Assembly (NCBI RefSeq): GCF_007992095.1
Contig: NZ_BJZP01000010.1
Span: 1-64,000 of the forward strand
DNA: 64,000 nt
From: Paenirhizobium naphthalenivorans
GTDB taxonomy: Bacteria > Pseudomonadota > Alphaproteobacteria > Rhizobiales > Rhizobiaceae
Direction: 5' to 3'
The notes under the pieces were generated by a model. That model did not search any database, had not been told where the DNA came from, and saw only the letters and a program-made list of their open reading frames with translations. Both the position numbers and the translations under genes were made by a program. Shown here piece by piece: positions 44,655-54,400 of this stretch (position 1 is its first letter; each line of letters begins with the position of its first letter).

Positions 44655-45866
44655 TCAGTTGGCCGCGAGTGCGGCACCGTTCGGCGCCGTGCGAGTGTCG
44701 ACATCGACGATCACGCTCAAGCCAGCCCGCAGATGTCCCGACGCGAGAACGTCCTTCGGAATCGCGATGCGAACGGGAACGCGCTGGACAACCTTGGTGA
44801 AATTGCCCGTAGCGTTTTCCGCAGGCAGCATGGAAAAGACCGAGCCCGAAGCCGGCGCAATCGACGTTACCGTGCCCTCTATCGGCTTGTCCCCATAGGC
44901 GTCGACATGGATCGACACCTTGGAACCGGGGACCAGCTCGGCGATCTGAGTTTCCTTGAAATTGGCCTCGATATACAGCTCCTCGACCGGAACCAAGGCC
45001 GCAAGCCGCTTGCCAATCGAAACAAGGTCGCCCGTTTGCACAGATAGATTGCCGACGACACCATCATAAGGTGCCTTCAATACCGTGAAAGCGAGATCCC
45101 GCTCGGCCTTTTCCAGTGCCAATTCGGCCGAGCGCATACCACCCTCGGATTCTGCGCGTTGCGCCTTCAGGACGGAGATCTGTGCGTCGGCGGCGGCAAT
45201 ATTGGCGTCAGCGGCGGTCAGGTTGGCCTTGGCCTGCTCGAGCTGGGTTCGCGCACTGTCAAGGTCCGCGGTCGAAGCCACCTTCTGCTCCTGCAAGCCG
45301 CTGACGCGCGTGAAGGAGAGTTCAGCAAGGCTGAGCGTCGCCTGCGCTGACCGTTTCTGGGCATCAGCCTGTGCCAACGCCGCCTCGCCACCCTTGACTT
45401 GGGCATCAATGCGCTGAAGCGTCAGCTTTTGTATCGCGATCTGCGCCTTGGCCTGCTCCGCGGCGATCCGATAGTCGCCATCATCCAGCGTCACCAACGG
45501 ATCCCCGGCCTTGACGTGCTGGTTGCTGACGACGTTCACCGCCTTCACATAACCGGACACCTTGGGCGAGATGATCGCAATATCGCCATCTATATAAGCG
45601 TCGTCGGTCGAAACCATGAACCGGCCCTCGGTCCACCAGCCATAGCCGAACCAGCCGGCACCGATGACCAAAGCAGCCAAGATCACCGGCAATACCGGCC
45701 GGCGCTTCTTTTTGCCGACAGCCGATTCGCCATCGGCAGCATGGGCCGCGGTCTGATCTGCGCCCGTCTCCGAGCGCGCCTCGACAACCGGGAGCTCGTC
45801 AATGGTCGGCCGCTGATCGGCGGCGTTGACGGAACGGACGGCACTCGTCCTTTGGGATCCTGACAT
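44655..45866 (-). CDS. HlyD/EmrA family membrane fusion protein
   Basis: A 403-residue periplasmic adaptor. One membrane anchor is at ~residues 50-70 (RRPVLPVILAALVIGAGWFG). The lipoyl-like and hairpin segments follow (FMVSTDDAYIDGDIAIISPK, VSGYVKAVNVVSNQHVKAGD), with a long coiled coil from ~135-260. The ATG at 45866 is taken, with a weak GAGTGG upstream. It pairs with the EmrB-type gene and is divergent from a TetR regulator whose operator lies between them. Confidence 0.9.
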   Translation of the reverse strand: MSGSQRTSAVRSVNAADQRPTIDELPVVEARSETGADQTAAHAADGESAVGKKKRRPVLPVILAALVIGAGWFGYGWWTEGRFMVSTDDAYIDGDIAIISPKVSGYVKAVNVVSNQHVKAGDPLVTLDDGDYRIAAEQAKAQIAIQKLTLQRIDAQVKGGEAALAQADAQKRSAQATLSLAELSFTRVSGLQEQKVASTADLDSARTQLEQAKANLTAADANIAAADAQISVLKAQRAESEGGMRSAELALEKAERDLAFTVLKAPYDGVVGNLSVQTGDLVSIGKRLAALVPVEELYIEANFKETQIAELVPGSKVSIHVDAYGDKPIEGTVTSIAPASGSVFSMLPAENATGNFTKVVQRVPVRIAIPKDVLASGHLRAGLSVIVDVDTRTAPNGAALAAN

Positions 45867-45895
45867 GATCAAACCACTCGCTGGCCAACAAAATG

Positions 45896-45922
45896 AATCG
45901 AACTGAACCGTTCGGTTCGATT
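45896..45922. promoter_or_regulatory. TetR-type operator between the efflux and regulator genes
   Basis: AATCGAAC, 11 bases, GTTCGATT is a perfect eight-base inverted repeat that encloses GAACCG-TT-CGGTTC, also symmetric. It lies 30 bases before the HlyD-type start and ~90 before the TetR start, so one site can repress both directions. Confidence 0.75.
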
Positions 45923-46009
45923 GACATAACGGCTCTTCTGACACATATCAAGAGGGAGAGAGCCAGTATGTTTCCAATCTGGCTTGTTGAAGTTAATTTT
46001 CGGATAGCC

Positions 46010-46711
46010 ATGACCCGCAAGTCCAAAAAGGTAGAGCAAAGCGCCCCGACCGAATTCCCCTACCCCGTCGTTCCCAGTCGGTTTCCGGCAGGTGGAGACC
46101 CGGTCAAGCGCGAACAAATCCTCGACGGTGCCAAGCAGGTCTTCATGAAGATGGGCTTCGACGCGGCGAGCATGAATGACGTGACACGCGAGGCGGGCGT
46201 CTCCAAAGGGACCATCTACGTCTATTTCCAGAGCAAGGAAGATTTGTTCGCCGCACTGATCGAGCGGGAAAAAGGGCGTTTCACGGAAGCGCTGCGCGAC
46301 ATTCTCGCCGACAGCCAGGATGCCGAACAGGGGCTGCGCCGCTTCGCCGAAGCCTTCGTTCGCCAGGTCATCGAAACCGACATGATTCCGGCCATGCGCA
46401 CGGTGCTCGGCGTGATCGACCGCATGCCGGGCCTGTGCCACCGCTTCCTGGCGAACGCCCCGGCCAATGCCCGCAGCGTACTTGAAGACTTCATCCGCCG
46501 CCAGGTCGACCAGGGCGCATTGAGGACGGAGCATCCGGAGACGGCTGCGCGCCAGTTCATCGAGCTCTCGAGCGGCACCTTTTTCAAGCAGCGCCTGTTC
46601 GGCGAAATGCGGCACGCTCCATCACAGGAGGAAGTCGACCGATCAATAGAAAGTGCGGTTCGCGTTTTCCTCTGCGCCTACAGCACGCGGCCCTTTCCAA
46701 AGCCGCTCTGA
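46010..46711 (+). CDS. TetR family transcriptional regulator of the efflux pair
   Basis: A 233-residue TetR regulator. The N-terminal helix-turn-helix ([20 protein letters not shown], then [14 protein letters not shown]) is preceded by a ~30-residue Lys/Pro-rich tail. The C-terminal ligand domain is of the AefR-like/TetR_C type ([16 protein letters not shown]). The ATG at 46010 follows CGGATA. It is divergent from the efflux genes across a clear palindrome, the standard arrangement for local drug-responsive control. It is probably induced by a substrate of the pump. Confidence 0.9.
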   Translation: MTRKSKKVEQSAPTEFPYPVVPSRFPAGGDPVKREQILDGAKQVFMKMGFDAASMNDVTREAGVSKGTIYVYFQSKEDLFAALIEREKGRFTEALRDILADSQDAEQGLRRFAEAFVRQVIETDMIPAMRTVLGVIDRMPGLCHRFLANAPANARSVLEDFIRRQVDQGALRTEHPETAARQFIELSSGTFFKQRLFGEMRHAPSQEEVDRSIESAVRVFLCAYSTRPFPKPL

Positions 46712-46818
46712 CGGCGGGACAGCGGACTTTTTTCCGGCGCTTTTCCACAGCCCCTTGCTCTGGTGCGGGTCATGCTCCATTTCTGCAGCCGCTCGTCTTC
46801 ACCAACCGGAAAGTCCAC

Positions 46819-47577
46819 ATGCAGGAAATTGTCCTTCTCCTTCAGGATCCCGCCGCCTGGATCGCTTTGGTCACCCTTGTGATCATGGAAGTCGTCCTCG
46901 GCATAGACAACCTCGTCTTCATCTCGATCCTGACCAACAAGCTGCCCAGTGAGCAGCGTGAGAAGGCGCGTCGGGTCGGTATTCTTCTGGCGCTTGTCCT
47001 GCGTCTCGCTTTGCTCGGCACGGTCGCCTGGATCGTCAAGCTGACCACACCGCTGTTCGAGGCTTTTGGCCACGGTTTTTCGTGGAAGGACCTGATCCTG
47101 ATCGCCGGGGGCCTTTTCCTCGTCTGGAAGGCGACCAAGGAAATCCATCACAATGTCGATCCGGTCGACCACGAGGAGGATTTCATCGCGTCATCGGCAA
47201 CAAGCACATTCGCATCGGCGATCGGCCAGATCCTCTTGCTCGACCTGGTCTTCTCGGTCGACAGCATCATCACCGCCGTGGGCATGACAGATCACCTGCC
47301 GATCATGATCGCTGCGGTGATCATCGCGGTCGTCATCATGCTGATCGCCGCCACGCCGCTCGCCAATTTCATCGAGCAGAATCCGACCATCGTCATGCTG
47401 GCGCTGGGCTTCCTGCTAATGATCGGCATGACGCTGATCGCCGACGGCATGGGCTTCCACGTGCCCAAGGGCTACGTCTACACGGCGATGGCCTTCTCGG
47501 GCCTGGTCGAGGCGCTCAACATGTTCGCAAGGCGCAAACGTCAGGCGCAACGGGACGCCAGGAAGAAATTGCACTGA
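46819..47577 (+). CDS. TerC family integral membrane protein
   Basis: A 252-residue protein with seven or so membrane helices and the two TerC acidic motifs, [15 protein letters not shown] near residue 24-38 and [20 protein letters not shown] near 142-161. TerC-family proteins in bacteria export Mn2+ or load metal for secreted enzymes. It ends with a basic cytoplasmic tail ([15 protein letters not shown]). No manganese riboswitch was recognised upstream. No tellurite genes are nearby, so the metal role is more likely than tellurite resistance. Confidence 0.88.
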   Translation: MQEIVLLLQDPAAWIALVTLVIMEVVLGIDNLVFISILTNKLPSEQREKARRVGILLALVLRLALLGTVAWIVKLTTPLFEAFGHGFSWKDLILIAGGLFLVWKATKEIHHNVDPVDHEEDFIASSATSTFASAIGQILLLDLVFSVDSIITAVGMTDHLPIMIAAVIIAVVIMLIAATPLANFIEQNPTIVMLALGFLLMIGMTLIADGMGFHVPKGYVYTAMAFSGLVEALNMFARRKRQAQRDARKKLH

Positions 47578-47582
47578 GGCGC

Positions 47583-47600
47583 GCAGGCCCTAAAGCCTGC
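47583..47600 (+). terminator. Small hairpin after terC
   Basis: GCAGGC-cctaaa-GCCTGC begins six bases after the TerC stop. There is no T tract, so it is a weak terminator candidate. Confidence 0.35.
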
Positions 47601-47737
47601 GGCACCATCGCGGGTCCCTGTTCCTTTGTGCCAGGGCACACCCACCTTGGAACGGGGAACAAAGGCCTGCGGGCGGCATTGATAGACCGTTCCGCGGGCC
47701 TCTATAGTGCCCTTGGCCACAACACATCCGGAGTTCC

Positions 47738-49513
47738 ATGACCACCGAGCAAATCCTTGCCTTCGCTGTCATCGGTGCGATGATGGTTGCCTTCATCTGG
47801 GACCGCCTGCGTTACGACGTGGTTGCCTGTCTCACGCTGGTCGTCGCAGTCACCATCGGCCTGGTCCCCGCGGAGAGGGCTTTCTCTGGTTTCAGCGACG
47901 ACATCGTCATCATCGTCGGCAGCGCACTGGTGGTCAGCGCCGGCGTGGCCCGCTCCGGGATCGTCGACCTGGCGATCAAGAAGTTCTTTCCCGCCCTCAC
48001 CTCGATCCGCGGCCAGATGCTGCTGCTGGTCGTGACCGTCACCATCCTCTCGGCCTTCATCAAGAATATCGGCGCACTGGCAATCATGATGCCGGTCGCC
48101 TTCCAGTTCGCCCGCCGCTCCGGCACGCCGGCCTCGACATTCCTCATGCCCATGGCCTTCGGAGCCCTGCTCGGCGGCCTGATGACCCAGATCGGCACGT
48201 CGCCGAATATCGTCGTGTCCCGGCTGCGCGCCGAGATCACCGGCGAAGCCTTCACCATGTTCGACTTCACCCCCGTCGGTGCGACACTCGCCCTCACCGG
48301 CACCATCTTCCTGATGTTCTTCTACTGGCTGGTGCCCAAACGCGAAAACCTGAATCCGTCCGTACAGGAAGCGCTCGAAAGCTCGACCTTCGCCACCGAG
48401 GCGACCGTCGGCAAGCAGTCGCCCTTTCTCGGCAAGTCCCTCAACAGGCTTCTGTCGATCGCCTCGGGCGAGGTCATCGCGACGGCGATCCTGCGCGGCC
48501 ACACCCGCATTTCGCCCTTCCCCGACATCATACTCAAGGAGAACGACGCGATCCTGCTCGAAGGCGCCTCCGAACCGCTCGACCGCATTGTCTCGCAGGC
48601 CAAGCTGTCGCTCTCCGGCAAGCCGAACGGCAAGAGCGAAACCAAGCTCAGCGGAGAGATTGCAGCGATCGAGGCGGTGATCAGTCGCGATTCCGCACTG
48701 ATCGGTCTCTCTGCCCGCGAACTCTCACTCTACAATACCTACGGCGTCAATCTCCTCGCGGTCAGCCGCAAGGGCAAGCGCATCCGCGAGCGCCTCGGCG
48801 AACTGACGCTACGCGCCGGTGATGTGGTGGTTCTGCAGGGACAGCGTCAGGCGTTGCCCGGACTTTTGCTGGAACTGGGGTGCCTGCCGCTGGCCGAACG
48901 CGAGATCCTGCTGGGCACCAGCCGAAGCGCGATCCTGCCGCTCGGGATCCTCGCCGCCGCCATGGGAGCGACGGCCTTTGGACTTGCCCCCGTGGCCGTC
49001 GCCTTCTTCGCCGCAGCACTCGCCATGGTCCTCCTGAAGGTTATCCCCCTCAGCGAGATCTACCGGGCGGTGGATGGGCCGATCCTTGTCATGCTGGCGG
49101 CCCTCATCCCCGTCAGCGACACCCTGCGCACAACGGGCGGAAGCGAGTTGATCGCCGGCTGGCTGGGTGCTGCTGCTGACGGTTTGCCCGCCTATGCCGC
49201 GCTGGCGCTGATCATGGTCACGGCGATGGCGGTCACCCCTTTCCTCAACAATGCCGCAACGGTGTTGGTCATGGCCCCGATCGCCGCGAGCTTCGCCACC
49301 GGCCTGGGCTACCGGCCCGACGCCTTCCTGATGGCGGTGGCAATCGGCGCCGGCTCCGATTTCCTCACCCCCATCGGTCACCAATGCAACACGCTGGTCA
49401 TGGGGCCGGGAGGCTACCGTTTCAGCGACTATCCCCGCCTCGGCCTGCCGTTGTCATTCCTTATTGTCCTGGTGTCGATTCCCATGCTGCTGATGGTTTG
49501 GCCGGTGAACTGA
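47738..49513 (+). CDS. SLC13-type permease with two RCK_C (TrkA-C) domains
   Basis: A 591-residue transporter in which two blocks of membrane helices (residues ~1-200 and ~400-591) flank a cytoplasmic insert of two TrkA-C domains (~218-290 and ~308-375). The first transport half contains SAFIKNIGALAIMMPVAFQF and MTQIGTSPNIVVS. The second holds PFLNNAATVLVMAPIAASFA and the terminal SDFLTPIGHQCNTLVMGPGG. The paired T-x-N-P and helix hairpins are typical of divalent anion/sodium symporters. The insert suggests gating by a nucleotide or ion. The substrate (dicarboxylate, sulfate or other) is not resolvable. Confidence 0.87.
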   Translation: MTTEQILAFAVIGAMMVAFIWDRLRYDVVACLTLVVAVTIGLVPAERAFSGFSDDIVIIVGSALVVSAGVARSGIVDLAIKKFFPALTSIRGQMLLLVVTVTILSAFIKNIGALAIMMPVAFQFARRSGTPASTFLMPMAFGALLGGLMTQIGTSPNIVVSRLRAEITGEAFTMFDFTPVGATLALTGTIFLMFFYWLVPKRENLNPSVQEALESSTFATEATVGKQSPFLGKSLNRLLSIASGEVIATAILRGHTRISPFPDIILKENDAILLEGASEPLDRIVSQAKLSLSGKPNGKSETKLSGEIAAIEAVISRDSALIGLSARELSLYNTYGVNLLAVSRKGKRIRERLGELTLRAGDVVVLQGQRQALPGLLLELGCLPLAEREILLGTSRSAILPLGILAAAMGATAFGLAPVAVAFFAAALAMVLLKVIPLSEIYRAVDGPILVMLAALIPVSDTLRTTGGSELIAGWLGAAADGLPAYAALALIMVTAMAVTPFLNNAATVLVMAPIAASFATGLGYRPDAFLMAVAIGAGSDFLTPIGHQCNTLVMGPGGYRFSDYPRLGLPLSFLIVLVSIPMLLMVWPVN

Positions 49514-49777
49514 TGGACCGGCGCCAGCAACCGACAGGACGGCTGCCACGCATTGTTTTCATCGCTGCCACACTGGGACAAGGCAGCCATGCCGTGCAAT
49601 GCCGCAGTTTTCCTTGACGCCTGCGGCTGAATATGGCCTAAGGCCAACCGATGGATTTTACGGGACAAGCGCGCTCCTGAGGCCGTTTCCCGTCTTTTCC
49701 TCCGATCGTTTTTTCCCGTTTCGATGATCGGCGGCTTCCGCTCGATCACACCGCACGTCACCACGAGCAAGATTCCC

Positions 49778-51232
49778 ATGAGCACTTCCGGCGTCCGCGT
49801 CCGCATCGCACCCTCCCCGACCGGCGAGCCCCATGTCGGCACCGTCTACATAGCCCTGTTCAACTACCTCTTTGCCAAGAAGATGGGCGGCGAGTTCATC
49901 CTACGCATCGAGGATACCGACGCCAATCGCTCGACGCCGGAATTTGAGCAGAAGGTGCTCGACGCGCTGAAATGGACCGGACTGACATGGTCGGAAGGTC
50001 CCGACGTCGGCGGCGCCTACGGTCCCTACCGGCAGTCCGAACGCAAGGACATCTATCGCCCCTTCGTTGAGCAGATGGTGCGCGACGGCCACGCCTTCCG
50101 CTGTTTCTGCACGCCTGAACGCCTGGAGATGATGCGCGACGCGCAGCGCGCCAAGGGCCTGCCGCCGAAATACGACGGCCATTGCCTGAGCCTCAAGGCG
50201 GAGGAAGTCATCGAGCGCATGGAATCCGGCGAACCGTCGGTCGTACGCATGAAGATCCCGGCCGAAGGCTCCTGCGACTTCAACGACGGCGTCTATGGCG
50301 ACGTCTCGATCCCGTGGGACGCGGTCGACATGCAGGTTCTGCTGAAAGCCGATGGCATGCCGACCTATCACATGGCCAATGTCGTCGATGACCATCTGAT
50401 GAAGATCACCCACGTCGCGCGCGGCGAGGAATGGCTGGCCTCCGTGCCCAAACATATCCTGATCTATAAGTATCTTGGCCTTGAGCCGCCGAAGTTCATG
50501 CACCTGTCGCTGATGCGCAATGCTGACAAATCGAAGCTGTCGAAGCGCAAGAACCCGACCTCGATTTCCTACTACTCGGCTCTCGGTTACCTGCCGGAAG
50601 CGCTGATGAACTTCCTCGGCCTGTTCTTCATCCAGATCGCCGAAGGCGAAGAACTGCTGACGATGGAAGAGCTGGCGGAGAAATTCGATCCAGACAACCT
50701 CTCCAAGGCGGGCGCGATCTTCGACGTGCAGAAGCTCGACTGGCTGAATGGCCGCTGGATGCGCGAGAAGCTGATGCCGGACGAATTCCTCGCCCGCGTC
50801 TTCGACTGGGCCTCGGAAAACAGCCGCCTGACCGAAGGCCTGAAGCTCGCCCAGAGCCGCATCACCAAGCTCGGCGAACTGCCGCAGCTTGCCGGCTTCC
50901 TGCTTGCCAACGACGTTGGCCTCACCCCCGCCTCGTTTGCCGGGCTGAAGACCTCGCCGGCCGAAACACTGGAGATCGTCAACACCGTAGCCTTCGATCT
51001 CGAGAAGATCCTCGAATGGAACGTCGAGACGATCGAGCAGGAATTGCGCGACATCGCCGACCGCCTCGGCAAGAAGCTGCGCGTGGTCACACCACCGCTG
51101 TTCGTCGCCATGTCCGGCTCGTCGCGCTCGTTGCCGCTGTTCGATTCGATGGCGCTGCTCGGCCGCTCGGTCGTGCGCCAGCGCCTGAAGGTCGCCTCCA
51201 TCGTGCTCACCTCCATGGTCGGCCCCGCCTGA
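49778..51232 (+). CDS. gltX: Glutamyl-tRNA synthetase
   Basis: A 484-residue class I aminoacyl-tRNA synthetase that charges tRNA-Glu, and in this group often also tRNA-Gln for the amidotransferase route. The HIGH-type motif is in APSPTGEPHVGT near residue 10-21 and the KMSKS-type motif in KSKLSKRKNP near 256-265. The C-terminal anticodon domain runs to TSMVGPA. The ATG at 49778 is taken because the family begins there; the upstream 18 codons are not homologous. It is followed by lysS after 18 bases, so both form one operon. Rhizobia often carry two gltX copies, and which one this is cannot be told. Confidence 0.93.
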   Translation: MSTSGVRVRIAPSPTGEPHVGTVYIALFNYLFAKKMGGEFILRIEDTDANRSTPEFEQKVLDALKWTGLTWSEGPDVGGAYGPYRQSERKDIYRPFVEQMVRDGHAFRCFCTPERLEMMRDAQRAKGLPPKYDGHCLSLKAEEVIERMESGEPSVVRMKIPAEGSCDFNDGVYGDVSIPWDAVDMQVLLKADGMPTYHMANVVDDHLMKITHVARGEEWLASVPKHILIYKYLGLEPPKFMHLSLMRNADKSKLSKRKNPTSISYYSALGYLPEALMNFLGLFFIQIAEGEELLTMEELAEKFDPDNLSKAGAIFDVQKLDWLNGRWMREKLMPDEFLARVFDWASENSRLTEGLKLAQSRITKLGELPQLAGFLLANDVGLTPASFAGLKTSPAETLEIVNTVAFDLEKILEWNVETIEQELRDIADRLGKKLRVVTPPLFVAMSGSSRSLPLFDSMALLGRSVVRQRLKVASIVLTSMVGPA

Positions 51233-51250
51233 TTGACGAAAGACGCTGAT

Positions 51251-52747
51251 ATGACCGACAAGACCGTAGCACCCACCCTCTCATCCGACGTGACCGAAGT
51301 CCGCGCTCAAAAGCTCGCGCTGCTGCGCCAGCAAATCGGCGACGTCTATCCGGCGCATTTTCACCGCACCATCACCAATGCCGAGCTCGCCGAGAAATAC
51401 GCCGATCTTGAGCTGGACACCGAATCTGGTGACACCGTCACGGTCGCCGGCCGCGTCTATTCCTCGCGCAACTCCGGCATGTTCATGGACATCCATGACG
51501 CCTCGGGAAAGATCCAGATCTTTTCCCACAAGGACACGACACCGGAAGAGGCCCGCGCGCTGCTGCCGATGATCGACCTGGGCGACATCATCGGCGTCAC
51601 CGGTACGGTGCGCCGCACCAAACGCGGCGAGCTGACGATCAACGCGCATGAGATCACCATGCTGACGAAGTCGCTGCTGCCGATGCCGGAAAAATACCAC
51701 GGCCTCGCCGACATCGAGACGCGCTACCGCAAGCGCCATCTCGACCTCTTGACCAACGAGGAATCGAAGCTGCGCTTCCAGCAGCGCTCGAGGATCATCT
51801 CCGGCGTCCGCCGTTTCATGGAAAATAACGGCTTCATGGAAGTCGAGACGCCGATGCTGCAGACCATCTACGGCGGTGCGACGGCCGAGCCGTTCAAGAC
51901 CCACCACAACACACTGAAAATGGACATGTACCTGCGCATCGCGCCGGAACTGTACCTGAAGCGTACGCTGGTTTCCGGCCTGTCGGACAAAGTCTTCGAG
52001 ATCAACCGGAACTTCCGCAACGAAGGCGTCTCTACCCGGCACAATCCGGAATTCACCATGATGGAGTGCTACTGGGCCTATGCCGATTACGAGGACATCA
52101 TGGACCTCGTCGAGCGGATGTTCTCCGAACTGGCGATGACCATCCACGGCACGACCGAAGTGCCCTACGGCGACAAGGTCCTGTCCTTCAAGGGTCCGTT
52201 CCGCCGCATCTCCATGCCCGGCGCCGTCAAGGAGAAGACCGGCATCGACTTCCTCGCCATCAAGACCGACGAGGAGGCGCGCGCCGCCGCCCGCCATGCC
52301 GGCTTCGAAGTCGAGAAGGATTCCACCTGGGGCGAATGCCTCGCCTTCGTCTTCGAGGAAACCGTCGAGGGCGACCTGATCCAGCCGGCCCACGTCATCC
52401 ACTTCCCGAAGGACATCTCGCCCTTTGCCAAGGAAGTACCGGGCGAGCCGCGCCTGGTCGAGCGCTTCGAGACCTATATCAACGGCTGGGAACTCGGCAA
52501 CGCCTTCTCCGAACTCAACGATCCGGAAGAACAGCGCGCCCGCATGGTCGAGCAGCTGATGCAGGCCCATGCCCGCGGCGAAAAGGAAAAAGCCCTCGAC
52601 GAGGACTTCCTGGACGCCATGGATCAGGGCATGCCGCCCGCCGGTGGCCTTGGCATCGGCGTGGACCGCCTGATCATGGTGCTGACCAATGCACCGTCGA
52701 TCCGCGACGTCATCCTCTTCCCGGCCCGCCGCCACAAGGGCGACTGA
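51251..52747 (+). CDS. lysS: Lysyl-tRNA synthetase (class II)
   Basis: A 498-residue class II synthetase. The OB-fold anticodon domain occupies ~60-160 (VTVAGRVYSSRNSGMFMDI). Catalytic motif 2 is in NRNFRNEGVSTRHNPEFTMM and motif 3 in GLGIGVDRLIMVLTN near the end. The ATG at 51251 lies 18 bases after gltX; a TTG at 51233 would add six residues. The gene is closed by a strong bidirectional terminator. This is the bacterial-type enzyme, not the archaeal class I form. Confidence 0.95.
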   Translation: MTDKTVAPTLSSDVTEVRAQKLALLRQQIGDVYPAHFHRTITNAELAEKYADLELDTESGDTVTVAGRVYSSRNSGMFMDIHDASGKIQIFSHKDTTPEEARALLPMIDLGDIIGVTGTVRRTKRGELTINAHEITMLTKSLLPMPEKYHGLADIETRYRKRHLDLLTNEESKLRFQQRSRIISGVRRFMENNGFMEVETPMLQTIYGGATAEPFKTHHNTLKMDMYLRIAPELYLKRTLVSGLSDKVFEINRNFRNEGVSTRHNPEFTMMECYWAYADYEDIMDLVERMFSELAMTIHGTTEVPYGDKVLSFKGPFRRISMPGAVKEKTGIDFLAIKTDEEARAAARHAGFEVEKDSTWGECLAFVFEETVEGDLIQPAHVIHFPKDISPFAKEVPGEPRLVERFETYINGWELGNAFSELNDPEEQRARMVEQLMQAHARGEKEKALDEDFLDAMDQGMPPAGGLGIGVDRLIMVLTNAPSIRDVILFPARRHKGD

Positions 52748-52788
52748 TCGGAGGCGCGCACCTTAAGACGCGCTCCACAACGACAAGC

Positions 52789-52827
52789 AAAAAATCCCGG
52801 CGCAGTCACCTGCGCCGGGATTTTTTT
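52789..52827. terminator. Bidirectional terminator between lysS and the His-rich protein gene
   Basis: TCCCGGCGCA and TGCGCCGGGA form a perfect 10-base stem with a six-base loop. The stem is flanked by a run of A residues on the left and seven T residues on the right, so it can end both the lysS transcript and the convergent minus-strand gene. Confidence 0.92.
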
Positions 52828-52858
52828 CGTTGGGCCGAGACCAGAGGGCGTAACCAGA

Positions 52859-54400
52859 TCAATGCGTCGCTTCGGCGTGCTTTTCGGTAGCGGCCTTGTC
52901 GCTCGCCTTGGACGGCAGGATAGGGCTATCCTCTGCGGGAATTTCATGGGCCGACTGTTCGCCGTGCTGGTCTGTGGCCTGACCATCGGCCGCGCCCTCG
53001 AGCGGTTTTGCCCGTAGCTTTGCCAGCCATACCGCCCCGGCGGCACTCGCCTTGTTCTGGCCGTCAGTCGGAGCCTCCGGCGCGGAACTGTGCTGCTCCT
53101 CCGCAGCCACGGCCTTCTCCGCCGCGTCATGCTCGACCGTGGCGGCATCTTCGGCCCTTACAGGCACCTCATGTTCAGCAGCGGCATGATCTTCCGGCGC
53201 AGCATGTACCTGATCTTTCGCAGGGGCCGTTTCATGGCCTGGCGCCGCCCCATCCTCATGGCTCGCAGCCGCCGGCTTTTCCTCGCCGGCTCCAAGCACC
53301 ATGCCCTTCAACGACGAGAACCAGCCTTGGCTTGCGCCATCCGGATGGACCGGCTCGGCAACCGCAGCGGCTCCCTGCGTATCATCCGTCGTGTGTGCAG
53401 CACTTTCGCCCGCCGGAGCTTCAGAAGCATGCGCCACCGCCGGCGCGGCGGCCCCTTCGACGGCGTGCCCCACATTGTCTCCGTGACCCTCTGCTGGCAC
53501 GGTTCCATGCCCGTCCGCAGGAGCGGCAGCCTTACCGTGCCCGTCGGCCTCGGGCGCTTCCCCGCCACCGCCGAACAGGCCGGTGATCGAGCCGAGCCAG
53601 CCCTTTTCCTTCGTCACACCATGCCCATCGGTTTCAGCCTCAGCGTCGCCGTGCCCTTCAGCAGCCGGGGCGCCGTGCCCTTCGGCCGGCGCTTCCGCAC
53701 CATGACCGGCTGTATCGCCGTGGCCAGTATCACCACCGTGACCTGTGTCTCCATGACCCGCATCCGCTCCGTGGCCGGCCGGCGCACCATGCGCGTCAAC
53801 CGCACCGTGTCCCTCGGGGACGACGACTTCGGGCTTGATGCAATCCGTCTTGTCATCCAGCCGTGCGACCAACTGTTCGATGTCCGCTTGCGGCATGGCG
53901 ATTCTCTCGCCGTAGAAAAGCCCTTCGGCGCTGGCCGCCTTGTCGACATAACGGGCCGTGAACACCTTGCCGTTCGCCTCCTCAGGCACCCGGCTCGGAT
54001 CGGCGATATAGACAACATCGGCGCCGACCGCGCGACCACGCATGTCGGCGCGGTCCTTCGGTCCGCTCTTGTCCAGCACGACCACCTGCACCAGATCGGG
54101 TTTTTCCGCCTCATAGACGGCACCCGCCACACGCAACGCGGTCTTCACCCGCGTCAATCCATCGCCCGGCTTGTCGGTGGTGATGTACTTGCGGACCCAG
54201 AAGCGGTCCTTCTTCTTGATATTGACGGTCTTGACCTCGGTGCATTCCAGGCCGTTAAGCTCGGCATAGGAGGGCCCGAGAATCTTGTCGGCGCCGATGA
54301 ACACGGCGGCCGCGCCGGTCGCGCCGCACAACACGAAAACACCGCCGATGGCGAGGACGATCTTGCGAGAGATCCGGATCTTGCTGAAAAGACCCTTCAC
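52859..54400 (-). CDS. Membrane-anchored protein with His/Ala/Gly-rich tail, unknown function
   Basis: A 513-residue protein of unrecognised family. A single membrane helix (residues ~13-37) precedes a folded domain at ~45-190 that holds only Cys53 and Cys187, which could form a disulfide if the domain is periplasmic. The following ~320 residues are low-complexity and disordered-looking, rich in Ala, Glu and Gly with dozens of GHG and HG repeats, as expected for metal chelation. Two similar Trp-containing amphipathic segments interrupt it, GWLGSITGLFG (267-277) and GWFSSLKGMVLG (359-370). The gene is divergent from arsA across 337 bases. Metal binding is inferred; no activity can be assigned. 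Confidence 0.75.
   Translation of the reverse strand: MKGLFSKIRISRKIVLAIGGVFVLCGATGAAAVFIGADKILGPSYAELNGLECTEVKTVNIKKKDRFWVRKYITTDKPGDGLTRVKTALRVAGAVYEAEKPDLVQVVVLDKSGPKDRADMRGRAVGADVVYIADPSRVPEEANGKVFTARYVDKAASAEGLFYGERIAMPQADIEQLVARLDDKTDCIKPEVVVPEGHGAVDAHGAPAGHGADAGHGDTGHGGDTGHGDTAGHGAEAPAEGHGAPAAEGHGDAEAETDGHGVTKEKGWLGSITGLFGGGGEAPEADGHGKAAAPADGHGTVPAEGHGDNVGHAVEGAAAPAVAHASEAPAGESAAHTTDDTQGAAAVAEPVHPDGASQGWFSSLKGMVLGAGEEKPAAASHEDGAAPGHETAPAKDQVHAAPEDHAAAEHEVPVRAEDAATVEHDAAEKAVAAEEQHSSAPEAPTDGQNKASAAGAVWLAKLRAKPLEGAADGQATDQHGEQSAHEIPAEDSPILPSKASDKAATEKHAEATH

Noticed and set aside
46712-46818. Manganese riboswitch (yybP-ykoY) before terC
   Set aside because: The 107-base gap lacks the conserved internal loop sequences of that RNA.
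51281-52735. A 484-codon open frame antisense to lysS
   Set aside because: Lies wholly opposite a well-defined synthetase gene and is only composition-driven.
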